Positions 45,230 to 56,145 of a DNA stretch of 64,000 bases are shown piece by piece. This stretch comes from Providencia stuartii (GTDB lineage: Bacteria; Pseudomonadota; Gammaproteobacteria; Enterobacterales; Enterobacteriaceae), in contig UGUC01000002.1 in NCBI GenBank assembly GCA_900455155.1, positions 434,001 through 498,000 on the forward strand, written 5' to 3'. Position numbers and translations under genes: made by a program. How positions within the stretch are numbered: the first letter of the stretch is position 1; the number at the start of each line of letters is the position of its first letter. The notes beneath the pieces are model-generated. The model had not been told where the DNA came from. It saw only the letters and a program-made list of their open reading frames with translations, and did not search any database.

Positions 45230-47564
45230 ATGTATGGCAGTATACTGACACTATTTCGGGGAGGATCACTTTCCTATACTTTAGCGGCGATCGCGATATT
45301 TATTGGCACATTACCGATTTTATTTATTCATCATATCCCCACAATAAATAATTCATTCATTATTTCAGGTATCTTGTTTCTATTTTTGTTATTTATAAAA
45401 GCACATCGTTATCTGAAGTTTTTTCTATTAATAGCTATCGCATTTTTGTGGGCATGTTGGCACGCTAATGATGTTATTGAGAAAATAAACCTACTGTCAA
45501 AAAAGTACCAATTATTAGACGTTACTATTATCAGCGTACCACTATTTAATAAAGAAAAAGAAAACATTAAAGTCAGAATTAATAAAGTTGCTGGGGTCAC
45601 CGTGTTTCCGCCATTATATGCGGTATGGCAAGTGAAACATCGGTCAGGTGTTACTATTTGTGCGGGGCAAACTTGGCAACTTAATAGCCTATTAAAACCG
45701 TTACATGCATCCTTAAATGAAGGGGGCTTTGACCAACAACGTTATAGCCTATCACAACGTATTATTGGTAAATTAAAAAACACCCAAACAACAATGATCG
45801 ACTCTCGCTGCTCTGTGCGGCAGAGGGTAATAGATTTTTATAAGGAAGAAATTCTTTCATTAAAAAATGCTGCGATTACTTATGCTTTAATGTTTGGTGA
45901 GCGCACATTATTAACGCCTGAGTTATCCGCACTATTACAAAGTACAGGTGTGAGCCACCTTATCGCCATATCCGGTTTGCACATCGGGCTATCTTATTTA
46001 CTAGGCTATTGGCTTGCTCGGTGCTTACTGTATTTGCTTCCCAGCTACGTTATTAGCCCCAAAATACCTATTATATTTGGAGGCATTTTTGCTTTTCTGT
46101 ATGGATGGGTCTCTGGTTTCGCTATTCCAGCAACACGTGCTTTAATTGCATTGGGGTTGTGGATCTATATCAAACAGCAAAAGAGCCTCTATTTTTCATG
46201 GCAATGGGCGGTATGGAGCATTGGTTTGATTGTGCTTGCAGACCCTTTAGCTATGCTATCTGACAGCTTTTGGTTATCCAGTTTTGCGGTATTGGCGATA
46301 CTGTATTGGTTCAAGTTATTTTCTGTATCATCTTCTACACAGCATACAAAAGTCCTTGGTTGGTTAATTCCTTTCGTGCATTTACAAACGGGTTTATTGA
46401 TCTTATTAGCACCAATACAAATGGGATTATTTCAAGGGATCAATTTTATGAGCTTTTGGGCAAACCTCTGGTTGGTTCCTATTGTTTCTTGGTTGGTTGT
46501 ACCGCTTATCTTACTCTCATTTCTGCTATATCTGTTTCCAAGTGCTGCAATCCATCATTTTATTTTGCAGTTAATTGATAGCATTATTTCAATAGGAATA
46601 AAGCCATTAGTGTATCTCAGTGATTTTTGGATGGAGCTACAGTCCGTTTCATTGTGGGTTTCTATATTCTGCTGGTTGATTGGTGTATTTATTTCATTTG
46701 GCTGGCATCGAACCTATATTGGGTTATTAGGCTGTTTTAGTGCATTGTGCATCGGCACTGAAAGTGCGGTTGATAAATCAGTAGAGCAAGGATGGAGCTT
46801 AACCACTCTGGATATTGGTCATGGTTTAGCCGTTGTAATACAGCAAAAAGGCGTCTCCTATTTATATGATACAGGTAATCGTTGGCAAGGAGGAAGTAAC
46901 GCCCAAAAACAGATCATTCCATACTTAAAACGAAAAGGGATTATCCCGATAGGCCTTATTCTAAGCCATAAGCACCTTGACCATATAGGCGGAGTGCCAT
47001 TTCTAAAAAAACAATACCCTTGGTTAAATGTGCGAAGCAGTTTTGGAGGGGGGCAACATCTTCCTTGCTCTAAAGGTCAACGTTGGCAATGGGGAGAGCT
47101 GCACTTTGAAGTGCTTTGGCCTGAAAAGCTTGCTGAAAAGTCTCATAATGATGATTCTTGTGTGATCATGTTAACCGATGGCTACCATAAAATCTTACTA
47201 ACAGGTGATATCGAAAAGCAGGGTGAGCAAGCAATTACCGCACTATATAAACATCGATTAAATGCGGACATTGTTTTTTGCGCCACATCATGGCAGCAAT
47301 ACGTCATCAACGTCACTATTCATTAGAACAATTTCACCAACAACGGTATTAGTCTCTTCAGCAAGATACAGTCCTTGGAAAATACCGTCAGATAAAGTGT
47401 ACTTACGGTACAAAAATAATAATATTAAATGGATTAATACAGCGGAGTCAGGTCAGGTAACTATCTGGTTTAAAAAAGAAAAGTTAAATATTTTGCGCTA
47501 TCGAATCGAAATGTACCCTAGATGGTATCATCTCTGGTTTGGTGATCCGCCATTTCCCGAGTAG
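45230..47564 (+). CDS. ycaI: ComEC/Rec2 family DNA-uptake channel protein YcaI (frameshifted)
   Basis: ComEC proteins form the inner-membrane channel for single-stranded DNA in naturally competent bacteria; in enterics the role is less clear. The corrected length is about 778 residues. Hydrophobic segments occupy the first 80 residues. An OB-fold part has TWQLNSLLKPLHASLNEGGF, and the competence domain has SHLIAISGLHIGLSYLLGYW and FAIPATRALIALGLW. A C-terminal metallo-beta-lactamase-like domain has LDIGHGLAVVIQQKG, LSHKHLDHIGGVPFL, DDSCVIMLTDGYHKILLTGD and APHHGSNTSST. One extra T near 47280 cuts off the last 95 residues. It precedes msbA as in E. coli. Confidence 0.92.
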
Positions 47565-47599
47565 AATAGTGCGCTTACATTAAGTTTGGTAATAAAAAC

Positions 47600-49346
47600 A
47601 TGATTGATAAAGACCTTTCGACACGACAAACGTTTCGCCGGTTATGGCCTACTATTTCGCCGTTTAAAGCAGGCTTATTTGTTGCAGCTATCGCTCTAGT
47701 CATCAACGCAGCAGGGGATGCGTTTATGATTTCTTTATTAAAGCCTTTACTCGATGAAGGGTTTGAGAAAGCGGATAATGACGTTTTAAAATGGCTTCCT
47801 CTCGCTATGTTAGGTCTAATTATTGTTCGTGGTGCATCTAGCTTTGTTTCAACCTACTGTGTTTCGTGGGTTTCTGGGCAAGTTGTAATGAGTATGCGCC
47901 GTAAGCTATTTGGCCATATGATGGGAATGCCTGTCAGCTTTTTTGATCAGCAATCTACAGGGACCCTCTTATCACGTATCACTTATGACTCAGAGCAAGT
48001 GGCGGCATCATCGTCAGGTGCATTAATTACCATTATTCGTGAAGGTGCCTATATCATCGGTTTATTTGCGATGATGTTCTACTATAGCTGGCAACTCTCC
48101 CTCATTTTGATTGTTATCGCGCCAATCGTCTCTATTACAATCCGCATCGTCTCTAAGCGTTTTCGTAAGATCAGTAAAAATATGCAAACGGGGATGGGGC
48201 ATGTTACGGCTAGTGCTGAACAAATGTTAAAAGGGCACAAAGAAGTTTTAATTTTTTGGCGGACAAAAAGTTGAAACTGAGCGCTTTAATAAAGTCAGCA
48301 ATAATATGCGTAGCCAATCAATGAAAATGGTCACTGCTTCGGCAATTTCAGACCCGATTATTCAATTGATTGCTTCTTTTGCGTTAGCGTTCGTTCTGTA
48401 TGCGGCAAGTTTCCCTGAAATTCGTGAACAGTTATCACCGGGGACAATCGCCGTTGTTTTCTCTTCTATGTTTGCTTTAATGCGCCCATTGAAATCGCTC
48501 ACTAACGTTAACTCTCAGTTCCAACGTGGGATGGCAGCATGCCAAACACTATTCTCTATTCTCGATACTGAACAAGAAAAAGACGAGGGAACCAAAGTAT
48601 TATCTAATGTGAAAGGTGATATTGAATTTGAAAATGTCACGTTTACTTATGCAACTAAAGAACATCCTGCATTAGATGATATTTCATTTACTTTACCAGC
48701 AGGCAAATCGGTGGCCTTGGTTGGGCGTTCAGGCTCAGGGAAATCAACTATTGCCAATTTGATTACACGTTTCTATGACATCGATAAAGGCTCTATCCGT
48801 ATTGATGGGCACGATATTAGGGAATATACCCTTGAGTCATTGCGTAACCAAGTGGCTCTGGTTTCACAGCATGTGTATTTGTTTAATGATACCATTGCAA
48901 ACAATATTGCTTATGCAACGGATGGGCGTTTTAGCCGCGAGCAAATTGAGAAAGCCGCAGAAATGGCTTATGCGATGGACTTTATCGCGAAACTGGATAA
49001 AGGTTTAGATACGGTGATTGGGGAAAATGGTGTGATGCTCTCGGGGGGGCAACGCCAACGTATTGCCATTGCTCGCGCACTGTTGCGTGACGCCCCTATC
49101 TTGATCCTAGATGAAGCAACGTCTGCATTGGATACTGAATCAGAAAGAGCTATTCAAGCAGCACTGGACGAACTGCAAAAAAATAGAACGTCTCTTGTGA
49201 TTGCTCACCGTTTATCAACCATTGAAAATGCGGATGAAATTTTAGTTGTTCAAGATGGTCGCATTATCGAACGTGGCAACCATAAAGCGTTATTAGCGCT
49301 AGAGGGGGCCTATGCTCAACTACATAAAATACAGTTTAGCCAATGA
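47600..49346 (+). CDS. msbA: Lipid A flippase MsbA (frameshifted)
   Basis: MsbA flips core-lipid A across the inner membrane and is essential. The corrected length is about 582 residues. The N-terminal [20 protein letters not shown] and six membrane segments are followed by the ATPase domain with Walker [24 protein letters not shown] Q-loop region ([15 protein letters not shown]), signature [16 protein letters not shown], Walker [13 protein letters not shown] and H-loop [10 protein letters not shown]. One extra T near 48256-48261 splits the frame at [15 protein letters not shown]. The stop overlaps the lpxK start (ATGA), giving translational coupling. Order ycaI-msbA-lpxK is as in E. coli. 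Confidence 0.96.
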
Positions 49347-50341
49347 TAGAAAAAATCTGGGCTGGTCAGTCATGGCTTTATATCTTACTACTGCCGTTCT
49401 CGCTGCTGTATGGGGCGATCGCGTTAGTTAGGCGTATAAGTTATCAAGCTGGGTTATTCCGTTCTTGGAAGGCACCAGTTCCAGTAATCGTTGTTGGCAA
49501 TTTAACGGCAGGGGGGAATGGTAAAACGCCTGTCGTTATTTGGCTAGTAGAAGCATTAACTCGGGAAGGTTACCGCGTTGGTGTGGTTTCTCGGGGATAT
49601 GGTGGAAAAGCAGATCACTATCCACTAGTGATTTCATCAACGACGACAACGGCTGAAGCCGGTGATGAACCTATTTTAATTCACTACCGAACCAAAGCGC
49701 CTGTCGCGGTGGCCCCCAAACGCAGTGAGGCGGTGAAAGCATTACTGGAAAACCATGAGTTGGACGTGATCATCACCGATGATGGTTTGCAACATTATGC
49801 GTTAGCGAGAGACTACGAAATCGTTGTGATTGATGGTCAACGCCGTTTTGGCAATGGCTGGTGGTTACCCGCTGGGCCAATGCGTGAAAGAGCGGGGCGT
49901 TTAACGAGTGTGAATGCCGTCATCGTTAATGGTGGGCAAGCAAACGCTAATGAAGTCGCTATGGCATTAGAAGGGGATATTGCCGTTAATTTACTCAGTG
50001 GTGAAAAGTGTGCAGTGAGTGAACTTAAAACGGTGGTTGCTATGGCTGGCATAGGTCATCCTCCTCGCTTTTTCGCCTCCTTAGAAAAAAAAGGGTTAGA
50101 ATTGGTGCAAACGCATGCTTTTGCAGATCATCAGCCGTATCAACAACACTCTCTGTTAGCATTAACACCTAATAATGAACCCCTGCTAATGACCGAAAAA
50201 GACGCAGTAAAATGCCAATCCTTCGCCCAAGCCAATTGGTGGTATCTGCCTGTGGACGCTTCTTTCGATGCGTCAGGGGAAGCAAAGATCCTCAGTGAGA
50301 TCAAAAACACGGTAGAGCGCTATAAAAAAACTTGTCTTTAA
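49343..50341 (+). CDS. lpxK: Tetraacyldisaccharide 4'-kinase LpxK
   Basis: LpxK adds the 4'-phosphate to the lipid A precursor at the inner membrane. The product is 332 residues. An N-terminal membrane helix ([20 protein letters not shown]) is followed by the P-loop [17 protein letters not shown] (about residues 52-68). [27 protein letters not shown] and LPAGPMRE follow. It begins inside the msbA stop codon, and the two proteins act in successive steps of lipid A assembly. The frame is intact. Confidence 0.97.
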   Translation: MIEKIWAGQSWLYILLLPFSLLYGAIALVRRISYQAGLFRSWKAPVPVIVVGNLTAGGNGKTPVVIWLVEALTREGYRVGVVSRGYGGKADHYPLVISSTTTTAEAGDEPILIHYRTKAPVAVAPKRSEAVKALLENHELDVIITDDGLQHYALARDYEIVVIDGQRRFGNGWWLPAGPMRERAGRLTSVNAVIVNGGQANANEVAMALEGDIAVNLLSGEKCAVSELKTVVAMAGIGHPPRFFASLEKKGLELVQTHAFADHQPYQQHSLLALTPNNEPLLMTEKDAVKCQSFAQANWWYLPVDASFDASGEAKILSEIKNTVERYKKTCL

Positions 50342-50731
50342 ACATTTACTGTGATAATAATATCTCCAACGTGATGTAGATCTCTTTATTATGTATATAA
50401 ATGTAATTCATTAATAATGAGTATCTATATTTGATTTATTCACGGTCAACTGAGTTCGTCTCTATTTCCTCGCAGTTTCCACGTTTATTCATCAGTTTTG
50501 TCATCTCAATGTCAAAATAGGCTGTTAAGTTACAGTGGATGATTGGTATGCGAAAGACCGTTAATTTAATAGTGTGTACAGATTAATAACAACAGTACAT
50601 CCGGTAGTAATCGTTTACTTGCTCTTAAAGCGTTTTAATAAATCGGCAATTTATCATGGGGTATAACGTGTAAAGAGTAATAGTACAACAATAAATAGAA
50701 TTATTGTTCTCAGAACAAAAGGAGTTTTAAT
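50342..50731 (+). promoter_or_regulatory. Long AT-rich region upstream of the cold-shock gene
   Basis: This 390-base non-coding stretch precedes the cold-shock gene. Cold-shock genes often have long structured leaders, and the size fits that, but no cold-box could be assigned by eye. E. coli has ycaQ between lpxK and ycaR; that gene is absent here. The ribosome site AAAAGGAGTTTT just before 50732 is strong. Confidence 0.4.
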
Positions 50732-50947
50732 ATGAATTTTCAATTACATATGGGTCGAGTTAAATGGTTTGATGCAAATAAGGGTTATGGATTCATTTCA
50801 CCAATAAATGGCGGTGATGATATCTTTGTTACACGTAAATCAATTGCAAATAAAAAAATCAAATCATTATTTGAAGGTCAAAATGTCGAGTTTTCTGTTA
50901 CTCGCAATTCAGATGGCATAACGGCTGCTGACGTTATTGCTTATTAA
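50732..50947 (+). CDS. Small cold-shock domain protein
   Basis: This is a 71-residue single OB-fold cold-shock protein, probably an RNA chaperone. RNP1 is KGYGFIS (about residues 17-23). RNP2 is DIFVT, where the family usually has a histidine (FVH), so one aromatic-type RNA contact is changed. The start at 50732 is fixed by a full AAGGAG site, giving MNFQLHMGRVKWFDANKGYG; a second ATG six codons later lacks one. A long untranslated leader suggests post-transcriptional control. The paralogue name (CspD, CspH or other) cannot be fixed. It stands alone between lpxK and ycaR. Confidence 0.88.
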   Translation: MNFQLHMGRVKWFDANKGYGFISPINGGDDIFVTRKSIANKKIKSLFEGQNVEFSVTRNSDGITAADVIAY

Positions 50948-51092
50948 TTAAATCATTAACAGTACCGTTTCTCCTGCACCTCTATCCTCTCAATTTCTCG
51001 CAGGAGAGCGTATTCAAAAAGATTAGAGTTAACGGTGATATCGGCTTGTGTTATCCTGACCCGAAGTGAGTTAAATCCATTTGGGAGAAAAC

Positions 51093-51272
51093 ATGGATCA
51101 CCGTTTACTTGAAATCATTGCATGCCCTATCTGTCATGGCAAATTAAGTTACAACAAAGAAAACCTTGAACTGATTTGCAAATTCGATCACCTTGCCTAT
51201 CCTATCCGTGATGGCATTCCTGTTTTGTTGGAAAGTGAAGCTCGCAAAGTTGCATTAGACGAAGGGCAGTAA
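51093..51272 (+). CDS. ycaR: YcaR, UPF0434/Trm112-like zinc-ribbon protein
   Basis: This is a 59-residue protein, [20 protein letters not shown], with a CPxC pair and [20 protein letters not shown], matching E. coli YcaR through its length. The start at 51093 has a GGGAG ribosome site; the four-codon upstream TTG extension is not used. It lies 5 bases before kdsB and is almost certainly cotranscribed, as in E. coli. The role is not established. Confidence 0.94.
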   Translation: MDHRLLEIIACPICHGKLSYNKENLELICKFDHLAYPIRDGIPVLLESEARKVALDEGQ

Positions 51273-51277
51273 TCATT

Positions 51278-52021
51278 ATGTTTACTGTTATTATTCCTGC
51301 TCGTTATGCTTCTACTCGACTGCCGGGGAAACCCCTTGCTGATATCCATGGCAAGCCGATGGTTGTCAGAGTCATGGAGCAAGCCATTAAGTCAGGGGCG
51401 TCACGTGTCGTTGTGGCGACCGATCACCCTGACGTTGCGAATGCAGTTATCCAAGCAGGCGGTGAAGCTTGTATGACTGATCCTAACCACCAATCAGGAA
51501 CAGAGCGTTTAGCAGAGGTCATTGACACCTATGGCTTTGCGGACGACGAAATCATTGTGAATGTACAAGGTGATGAGCCTTTGATCCCACCTGAAATCAT
51601 TAGCCAGGTTGCAAGGAACCTTCAAGGTAGCCAAGCGCAGATGGGAACATTGGCAGTGCCTATTCATGATGCTCAAGAAGCCTTTAATCCAAATGCGGTA
51701 AAAGTAGTGACAGATCACGAAGGTTATGCGCTCTACTTTTCTCGAGCGACCATTCCATGGGATAGAGATAAATTCGCCGTTAGCCAAAATGCTATCGGTG
51801 ATCATTTCTTACGTCATATTGGGATCTACGCTTATCGCGCAGGGTTTATTCGTCGTTATATTAAATGGGAAGCCAGCCCATTAGAGAAAATCGAAATGCT
51901 AGAGCAGTTAAGAGTGCTTTGGTATGGCGAAAAAATACATGTGGCAGTGGCTGAAAAAGCACCGGGTGCTGGTGTGGATACTCCAGAAGATCTCGAGCTA
52001 GTAAGAAAGCAATTTAAATAA
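51278..52021 (+). CDS. kdsB: CMP-KDO synthetase KdsB
   Basis: KdsB activates KDO with CTP for LPS inner-core synthesis. The product is 247 residues. The nucleotide-binding N-terminus is [20 protein letters not shown], followed by [37 protein letters not shown] and the C-terminal [10 protein letters not shown]. The frame is intact. It works with the msbA-lpxK genes nearby in LPS assembly. It converges with elyC, with a terminator between. Confidence 0.97.
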   Translation: MFTVIIPARYASTRLPGKPLADIHGKPMVVRVMEQAIKSGASRVVVATDHPDVANAVIQAGGEACMTDPNHQSGTERLAEVIDTYGFADDEIIVNVQGDEPLIPPEIISQVARNLQGSQAQMGTLAVPIHDAQEAFNPNAVKVVTDHEGYALYFSRATIPWDRDKFAVSQNAIGDHFLRHIGIYAYRAGFIRRYIKWEASPLEKIEMLEQLRVLWYGEKIHVAVAEKAPGAGVDTPEDLELVRKQFK

Positions 52022-52047
52022 GCAACGATAAATATCGGTAGCCATAT

Positions 52048-52082
52048 AAGGTGTGTACTCATTTCTGAGCCACACCTTTTTT
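52048..52082. terminator. Terminator between kdsB and elyC
   Basis: AAGGTGTG and CACACCTT form an 8-bp stem with a 15-base loop and a T-run of six on the plus strand. It lies in the 71-base gap between convergent genes, and mainly serves kdsB. Confidence 0.85.
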
Positions 52083-52092
52083 ATTGTTCTAT

Positions 52093-52920
52093 TTATTCTG
52101 CTTCTATGGCCTCAGGCGTTAAAATGGGGGTTTCTAGTGCTTCGGTGTTATCTGGCTTTAAATAAAACCAAATAGAGCCGATTAATTCATACCAAGCCCG
52201 TTCGCTATGGCTAAAATAGAATGCGGAAGGGAAATATTTTTCCCACGGATTGAGTGCACTTTTGATGGCCAATTGGTTTGCAGGGGCAGGAATAGGCTGC
52301 ATGCCGCGTGCTGTAAACATGGAAATGGCTCTTGGTAAGTGGTTCGCCGAGGTCACCAGCAAAAACGGCTCTTTCCCAATTATTTTTTCCACTTCAAATG
52401 CTTCTTCTTGCGTATCCTTTGGCTCTGTTAATGCAATCGTATCGCTAGCAGGTACACCAAGTGACTGAGCAACCATGGCCGCAACTTCTGCACTACTGAT
52501 AGTGCTATTCGCTTTGCTTCCTGTAAAAATAAGCTTACTTCCTGGGTATTTTAGGTATAAACGGACACCTTCAGTGACGCGAGGCAGGCTATTGTTGAGC
52601 AAGTTAGAACTCGGGCTCCAATCTGGATTATAGGTAAACCCACCACCGAGCACGACAATATAGTGAACATTCTCGGGGGGATTTTCTGTGATCAGTTCAT
52701 AGCGTTTATCGAAATTCCCTTCAACAGGGGCAAGTAAACTGTCAGAAATAGGCTGCAACCCTAAAAGGGCAATAACAATAAGGCTCATGGATACACAGGC
52801 CTTGCCACTCTTTTGCCAGCGTGTAAACCACAGCAATATAAGGCCGATAAACCCGATCAGCAGCAGTAGAGGGAGCGGCATAAGTAAGGCGCCCAAGTAT
52901 TTTTTTAAAAGAAATAGCAT
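52093..52920 (-). CDS. elyC: Envelope biogenesis factor ElyC
   Basis: ElyC is an inner-membrane DUF218 protein affecting peptidoglycan and enterobacterial common antigen lipid-carrier metabolism. The product is 275 residues, about 15 longer than in E. coli. Two N-terminal membrane segments (LLMPLPLLLLIGFIGLILLW and a second) are followed by the DUF218 domain with VHYIVVLGGGFTYNP, SSNLLNNSLPRVTEGVRLYL, LVTSANHLPRAISMF and PAPANQLAIKSALNPWEKY. The frame is intact. It is divergent from cmoM, with a 404-base gap. Confidence 0.94.
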   Translation of the reverse strand: MLFLLKKYLGALLMPLPLLLLIGFIGLILLWFTRWQKSGKACVSMSLIVIALLGLQPISDSLLAPVEGNFDKRYELITENPPENVHYIVVLGGGFTYNPDWSPSSNLLNNSLPRVTEGVRLYLKYPGSKLIFTGSKANSTISSAEVAAMVAQSLGVPASDTIALTEPKDTQEEAFEVEKIIGKEPFLLVTSANHLPRAISMFTARGMQPIPAPANQLAIKSALNPWEKYFPSAFYFSHSERAWYELIGSIWFYLKPDNTEALETPILTPEAIEAE

Positions 52921-53324
52921 AAGTGAACCTATTTTTTGGAGTTTATCGTCAATTAATTGTTCTGACTGCTGAATTCAGGACCGCACTATGCCAAAATAAG
53001 GCCGTTATCTGTTATAATCGTCATACTTCAAGTTGCTGTATTTTTGACTACACTCATTCGCACGAGTCACAGAGCTATCGATGCTCCTAGCGGTTCAAAC
53101 CCTGCACATCGAGTTATTGAGCGTATATCATTTAGGTTTCAGCAGCCTTAAACATCAAGCAGATGTACAGCGTTATTTTAGCCGAATTAATATTGAATCA
53201 TATTCTGGATTTGATCTTATTTCATTAACGGCGAAATAAGAACTGGCTGATTTTAACATTTGCTGGGAAGGTGGCGTTGTGTTAACAGGCATGAATGGCT
53301 AATTTAAAGAGTACCGGATAATAC
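52921..53324. other. elyC-cmoM intergenic region
   Basis: This 404-base gap lies between divergent elyC and cmoM. It carries an imperfect palindromic repeat at 53023-53126. After it, a 52-codon frame (53081-53239) starts inside the repeat and ends in NIESYSGFDLISLTAK; it has no ribosome site and no recognised family, so it is not called. The cmoM promoter probably lies in 53240-53324. Confidence 0.4.
53023..53126. repeat. Imperfect palindromic intergenic repeat, enterobacterial type
   Basis: The segment starts ATACTTCAAGTTGC and ends GAGTTATTGAGCGTAT, with a central dyad around GAGCTATCGATGCTC. It resembles the roughly 100-170-base palindromic repeats dispersed in Yersinia, Serratia and Photorhabdus intergenic regions, which begin with ATACTTCAAGTTGC and contain a CAGTCAC core. 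The match is from memory and is diverged. No second copy was found in this window. Confidence 0.5.
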
Positions 53325-54113
53325 ATGGTAGACCGCAACTTTGATGATATTGCTGATAAATTTGCAAAAAATATCTATGGCACGACAAAAGGTAAAATAC
53401 GCGAAGCGGTTGTTTGGCAAGATCTAACCCAATTGATTTTATCTCAGTTTAATGGGCAAACATTGCGTATCTTAGATGCAGGCGGTGGCGAAGGTCACTT
53501 TTCGCGCAAACTGGCGGCAATGGGACATCAGGTCATACTTTGCGATTTATCCGAAGAAATGCTTGAACGCGCTAATGAACTTGCCGAAGAACAAGGGATT
53601 AGCGAAAATATGCGTTTTATTCATTGTGCAGTTCAAGATATTCGCCAACATATTGAAGGTACGGTTGATTTAGTGCTATTTCATGCGGTACTTGAATGGA
53701 TTAGTGAACAGAAATATGCAATTGAACAGTTGGTAGATATAATTAGGCCAGAAGGCGTATTTTCTGTCATGTTCTATAATGCAAATGGTTTAGTAATGCG
53801 AAACGCGATTTTAGGTAATTTTCATCTTGCTACACCGCATATCCAACGTCGACGTAAACGTTCATTATCGCCACAAAATCCATTACTACCACAACAAGTC
53901 GATGAATGGTTGTCTGATTGCAAAATGGAGATTATTGGCAAAAGTGGCGTCAGAGTCTTTCATGACTACCTGCAAAGTCGGCAGTTACAGCAAAAAGATT
54001 TTCCGGCGCTTTTGGCTTTAGAACAACAATATTGTCGTCAGGAACCCTACATCAGCATGGGGCGTTATATTCATGTCATGGCACGAAAACCAATAATAAA
54101 GGACGATTTATGA
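53325..54113 (+). CDS. cmoM: tRNA 5-carboxymethoxyuridine methyltransferase CmoM
   Basis: CmoM (formerly SmtA) methylates cmo5U at the tRNA wobble position to mcmo5U using SAM. The product is 262 residues. [20 protein letters not shown] opens it, the SAM motif is [16 protein letters not shown] (about residues 45-60), and FHAVLEWI and GVRVFHDYL follow. It ends in [20 protein letters not shown]. The stop overlaps the mukF start (ATGA). cmoM leads the mukFEB operon, as in E. coli. The frame is intact. Confidence 0.96.
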   Translation: MVDRNFDDIADKFAKNIYGTTKGKIREAVVWQDLTQLILSQFNGQTLRILDAGGGEGHFSRKLAAMGHQVILCDLSEEMLERANELAEEQGISENMRFIHCAVQDIRQHIEGTVDLVLFHAVLEWISEQKYAIEQLVDIIRPEGVFSVMFYNANGLVMRNAILGNFHLATPHIQRRRKRSLSPQNPLLPQQVDEWLSDCKMEIIGKSGVRVFHDYLQSRQLQQKDFPALLALEQQYCRQEPYISMGRYIHVMARKPIIKDDL

Positions 54114-55436
54114 GTGATTTTTCCCAGACCGTCCCTGAACTCGTGTCCTGGGCACGAAAAAATGATTTTTCGATTTCACTGCCTCCAGAGCGCTTAGCTT
54201 TCTTGCTGGCGGTTGCGGTATTAAACAGCGAACGCGTTAACGGTGAAATGAATGAAGGGGAGTTGATTGATGCATTCCGTGAAGTGTGTAAAGGTTTTGA
54301 ACAGACCACGGAATCATTATCTGTCAGGGCGAACAACGCCATCAATGATATGGTTCGCCAGAAAATATTTAACCGTTTTACCAGTGATATTACAGAAGGT
54401 AACGCCATTTACCGTTTGACATCACTTGGTATTGGGATAAGCGACTACTACATTCGTCAGCGTGAGTTTTCTACATTAAGGTTGTCTATGCAGCTATCCA
54501 TTGTGGCAGGTGAGCTACAAAGGGCAGCAGAGGCAGCCGAAGAAGGCGGCGATGAATTTTATTGGCACCGTTTTGTATTCGCCCCCCTGAAATATTCAGT
54601 GGCTGAAATATTCGACAGTATTGATTTATCTCAGCGCGTGGATGGATGAGCAGCAAAATAGTATCAAAGAAGATATTGCGGCATTACTCAACCAAGATTG
54701 GCAGGCCGCTATCGCAAACTGTGAACAGTTGTTATCAGAGACATCCGGTACATTGCGAGAGCTTCAGGATACGTTAGAAGCCGCCGGAGATAAATTACAG
54801 GCGAATTTATTACGTATTCAAGAAGCGAATATGAATGCGCCAGTCTTTTCCGATATGGTGGATAGGCTAGTTTACGATTTGCAAAACAAATTAGACCGCA
54901 TTGTTAGTTGGGGTCAACAATCTATCGATCTCTGGATTGGTTACGACCGCCATGTCCATAAATTTATCCGTACTGCAATTGATATGGATAAAAACCGTAT
55001 TTTCTCGCAGCGTTTACGCCAATCCGTTCAACAATATCTTGATAGCCCATGGGCGCTGACTTACGCGAATGCGGACCGTCTATTTGATATGCGTGACGAA
55101 GAGTTGGCCTTGAACGATGAAGAGGTGATGGGGGAATTGCCTCCAGACCTTGAATTTGAAGAGTTTAGCGAGGTGAACGATCGGTTAGCCGAGCTTATGG
55201 AAGCGGAACTGGCATTCTATAAACGCGAAAAACAGCCACTGGATGTTGCCCGAGTCGTACAAGAGTACTTAAAGCAGTATCCACAGAAACGTCACTTTGA
55301 TGTGACACGCATTATTATTGATCAGGCTGTTAAATTAGGTATCGCAGAGGCTGATTTGGCGGGATTGCCGTCAGAGTGGCTAGCAATTAATGATTACGGA
55401 GCCAAGGTGCAGGCACATGTCATCGACAAATATTGA
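54110..55436 (+). CDS. mukF: Chromosome partition kleisin MukF (frameshifted)
   Basis: MukF is the kleisin that bridges MukB heads and recruits MukE in the MukBEF condensin. The corrected length is about 441 residues. The start at 54110 overlaps the cmoM stop. The N-terminal winged helix has [20 protein letters not shown] and [20 protein letters not shown], the middle has [20 protein letters not shown], and the C-terminus is [14 protein letters not shown]. One extra G near 54639 splits the frame at [13 protein letters not shown]. The gene ends 20 bases inside mukE. MukF is needed for growth at normal temperature, so the break is probably an error. Confidence 0.96.
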
Positions 55437-56145
55437 ACAATTTATGCCAGTTAAACTGGCTCAGGCATTGGCCAACCCCATTTTCCCAGAGCTAGATAGT
55501 CAATTGCGTTCAGGGCGTCATATTAGTATTGATGACCTTGATAACCATGCCTTCTTGATGGACTTTCAAGAGGTGTTAGAGCAATTTTATGCACGCTACA
55601 ATGTGGAACTGATTCGGGCACCGGAAGGCTTTTTCTATTTACGTCCCCGTTCAACAACTTTGATCCCACGCTCGGTATTATCTGAGCTGGATATGATGGT
55701 AGGGAAAATTCTTTGCTATCTCTACTTAAGTCCTGAACGATTGACTAACCAAGGCATTTTTACCGCCCAAGAGCTATTTGAAGAGCTACTATCGTTGGCG
55801 GATGAAAGCAAATTATTGAAATTTGTTAATCAACGCTCAACCGGTTCTGATTTGGATAAACAAAAGCTACAAGAAAAGCTGAGAACCTCCCTGAACCGCT
55901 TACGTCGTTTAGGCATGGTACATTTTATTCAAAACGACTCGAACAGATTTATTATTTCTGAATCGGTATTCCGTTTCGGTGCTGACGTTCGTAGTGGTGA
56001 TAACGTTCAAGAAGCCCAATTACGTATGATCCGTGACGGTGAGGCCATCTCCCTCGAAGAAGGGTTATCCTTACAGGATAGTGAAGATGAAGAGACAGAC
56101 GAAGACCAAGATGCGGCTGAGAGTGATGAGGATGAACAAGTATGA
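55417..56145 (+). CDS. mukE: Chromosome partition protein MukE
   Basis: MukE is the winged-helix partner of MukF in MukBEF and modulates MukB ATPase and DNA binding. The start at 55417 gives [20 protein letters not shown] and 242 residues; the longer frame from 55390 lies inside mukF and is not used. [20 protein letters not shown] and [20 protein letters not shown] are conserved. The C-terminal tail after residue 205 is acidic ([20 protein letters not shown]) and more so than in E. coli. The stop overlaps the mukB start (ATGA). Confidence 0.96.
   Translation: MSSTNIEQFMPVKLAQALANPIFPELDSQLRSGRHISIDDLDNHAFLMDFQEVLEQFYARYNVELIRAPEGFFYLRPRSTTLIPRSVLSELDMMVGKILCYLYLSPERLTNQGIFTAQELFEELLSLADESKLLKFVNQRSTGSDLDKQKLQEKLRTSLNRLRRLGMVHFIQNDSNRFIISESVFRFGADVRSGDNVQEAQLRMIRDGEAISLEEGLSLQDSEDEETDEDQDAAESDEDEQV

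Noticed and set aside
45230..47564. Evidence for natural competence
   Set aside because: Only the widespread ComEC/YcaI gene is present here; no other competence genes are in the window.
53081..53239. 52-codon plus-strand frame upstream of cmoM
   Set aside because: It starts within the palindromic repeat, has no ribosome site and matches no known family; kept only as a note.
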